Assembly: GCA_020427155.1 (NCBI GenBank)
Contig: JAGQOW010000020.1
Location: 1-50,823 of the forward strand
From: Planctomycetales bacterium
GTDB taxonomy: Bacteria > Planctomycetota > Planctomycetia > Pirellulales > Lacipirellulaceae
Direction: 5' to 3'
DNA length: 50,823 nt
Below the pieces are notes generated by a model. That model did not search any database. It had not been told where the DNA came from and was given only the letters and a program-made list of their open reading frames with translations. The position numbers and the translations under genes are program-made. Shown here piece after piece: positions 50,275 to 50,823 of the stretch. Every line of letters begins with the position of its first letter. Positions within the stretch are counted from its first letter, which is position 1.

Positions 50275-50823
50275 ATGAAGGACCATCGCCAGGAATTCCA
50301 ACGCTACACCTTAGAGCATTACGAATCGGAGTATGCCGATCGTCACTTGCTGCATGGTGTCATCGCCAAGTGGGCCGCCGAAAGGCCAGACCAGCTTGCG
50401 ATTCAGGAATTCGATACTGGCTGCGAGTACACCTATCTGGAATTTCATGAACGTTCTTCAGCCTTGGCGCTCCGCCTCTTGCAGCTTGGGTTTACCAAAG
50501 GCGATTTTCTTGCCACCATGCTCCCGCTTACGGCAGAGCATCTGTTTCTGGAATATGCCTGCTTCCAGATCGGGGTGATTCACGCGCCGGTTGATTTGCG
50601 GCTCAAGGCTCCCGAGGTGATCCGCTCGCTCGAGTTGGTTCAGGCCAAGGGTTTTGTGTTTCAAGGAGAAACGTCCTTTGGCGACTTTGCCGAGATTGCC
50701 AGAGAGGTCCAGCGGGAATGTCCGTTTATCGAACACTACATTCAGTTTGCCGAGCCCCAGGAAGTGATAGCGCGGGCTATTGGCTCGACCGAGTTGATCT
50801 CAACGGCAACCGCACTCTGGAAG
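50275..50823 (+). CDS. Acyl-activating AMP-binding enzyme, 5' part (runs off the window)
   Basis: The first 183 codons of an ANL-superfamily enzyme (acyl-CoA or acyl-ACP synthetase, AMP-forming), open to the window edge. The N-terminal pattern RPDQLAIQEFDTGCEYTYLE and LALRLLQLGFTKGDFLATML is typical of the N-domain, as is FLEYACFQIGVIHAPVDLRL. The AMP-binding P-loop (TSGTTGxPKG) would lie beyond the end and is not seen, so activity cannot be judged. The sequence does not look like OleC as I recall it. It follows a structured 518-bp leader. I infer that it activates fatty acids for the nearby OleA or Fab-like genes, by context alone. Confidence 0.8.
   Translation, partial: MKDHRQEFQRYTLEHYESEYADRHLLHGVIAKWAAERPDQLAIQEFDTGCEYTYLEFHERSSALALRLLQLGFTKGDFLATMLPLTAEHLFLEYACFQIGVIHAPVDLRLKAPEVIRSLELVQAKGFVFQGETSFGDFAEIAREVQRECPFIEHYIQFAEPQEVIARAIGSTELISTATALWK

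Overview
The window looks like chromosomal DNA of a planctomycete, probably of the Pirellulales. This is an inference. It rests on DUF1571- and DUF1559-type secreted proteins, a Ser/Thr kinase with the planctomycete-style N-terminal module, small Cys-rich lipoprotein-like proteins, a 2061-residue alpha-2-macroglobulin, and CrtI-like oxidoreductases placed among fatty-acid-synthesis genes. LpxC, LpxA and OmpH show a Gram-negative envelope with lipid A. I found no rRNA, tRNA, CRISPR array, insertion sequence or prophage. Genes are dense and lie in short operons on both strands.

Layout. 1-5.2 kb: rsmH (-) and queA (+) diverge across a short palindrome-rich region. A 58-codon Flp-type pilin gene and a terminator follow on the minus strand, then an IscA-type protein, a cysteine desulfurase and a NUDIX protein. 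5.4-8.4 kb (-): a lipid/polyketide-like module of FabF-type ketosynthase, acyl carrier protein and CrtI-like oxidoreductase. 8.5-14 kb: a solute-binding lipoprotein (-) diverges from xylulokinase (+), followed by a polytopic membrane protein and a HAD phosphatase. 14-17.3 kb: a tiny Cys-rich protein, a secreted protein with a CX4CH motif, acylphosphatase and an ABC-2 permease. 17.4-21 kb (-): ompH-lpxC-lpxA and a Gfo/Idh oxidoreductase, a lipid A cluster. 21.2-26.5 kb: an M28 peptidase with a PDZ domain, a degenerate receiver protein, an FHA-GAF histidine kinase and an MBL-fold hydrolase.

27-33.6 kb: a DUF1571 protein (+), then a minus-strand operon of ECF sigma factor, membrane protein, secreted protein and DUF1559-type protein, preceded by a PQQ-type beta-propeller protein. 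33.6-41.6 kb: a WcaJ-type sugar-phosphate transferase (-) and the large alpha-2-macroglobulin (+). 41.8-50.8 kb: a second lipid module (CrtI-like oxidoreductase, FabZ and a variant FabI), a Ser/Thr kinase, an OleA-type head-to-head condensing enzyme (-), a CPBP membrane protease, a class I amidotransferase-fold protein lacking its nucleophilic Cys, and the start of an acyl-activating AMP-binding enzyme that runs off the end.

How the genes may work together. The most interesting reading is that the FabF-ACP-CrtI module near 5-8 kb, the CrtI-FabZ-FabI module near 42-44.5 kb, OleA near 47 kb and the acyl ligase at the end are parts of an uncharacterised pathway for a specialised, possibly polyunsaturated or head-to-head-condensed, lipid. 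The lipid A cluster has a Gfo/Idh oxidoreductase translationally coupled to lpxA. That arrangement recalls GnnA of 3-amino-sugar (amide-linked) lipid A pathways. Both ideas are inferences from motifs and gene order.
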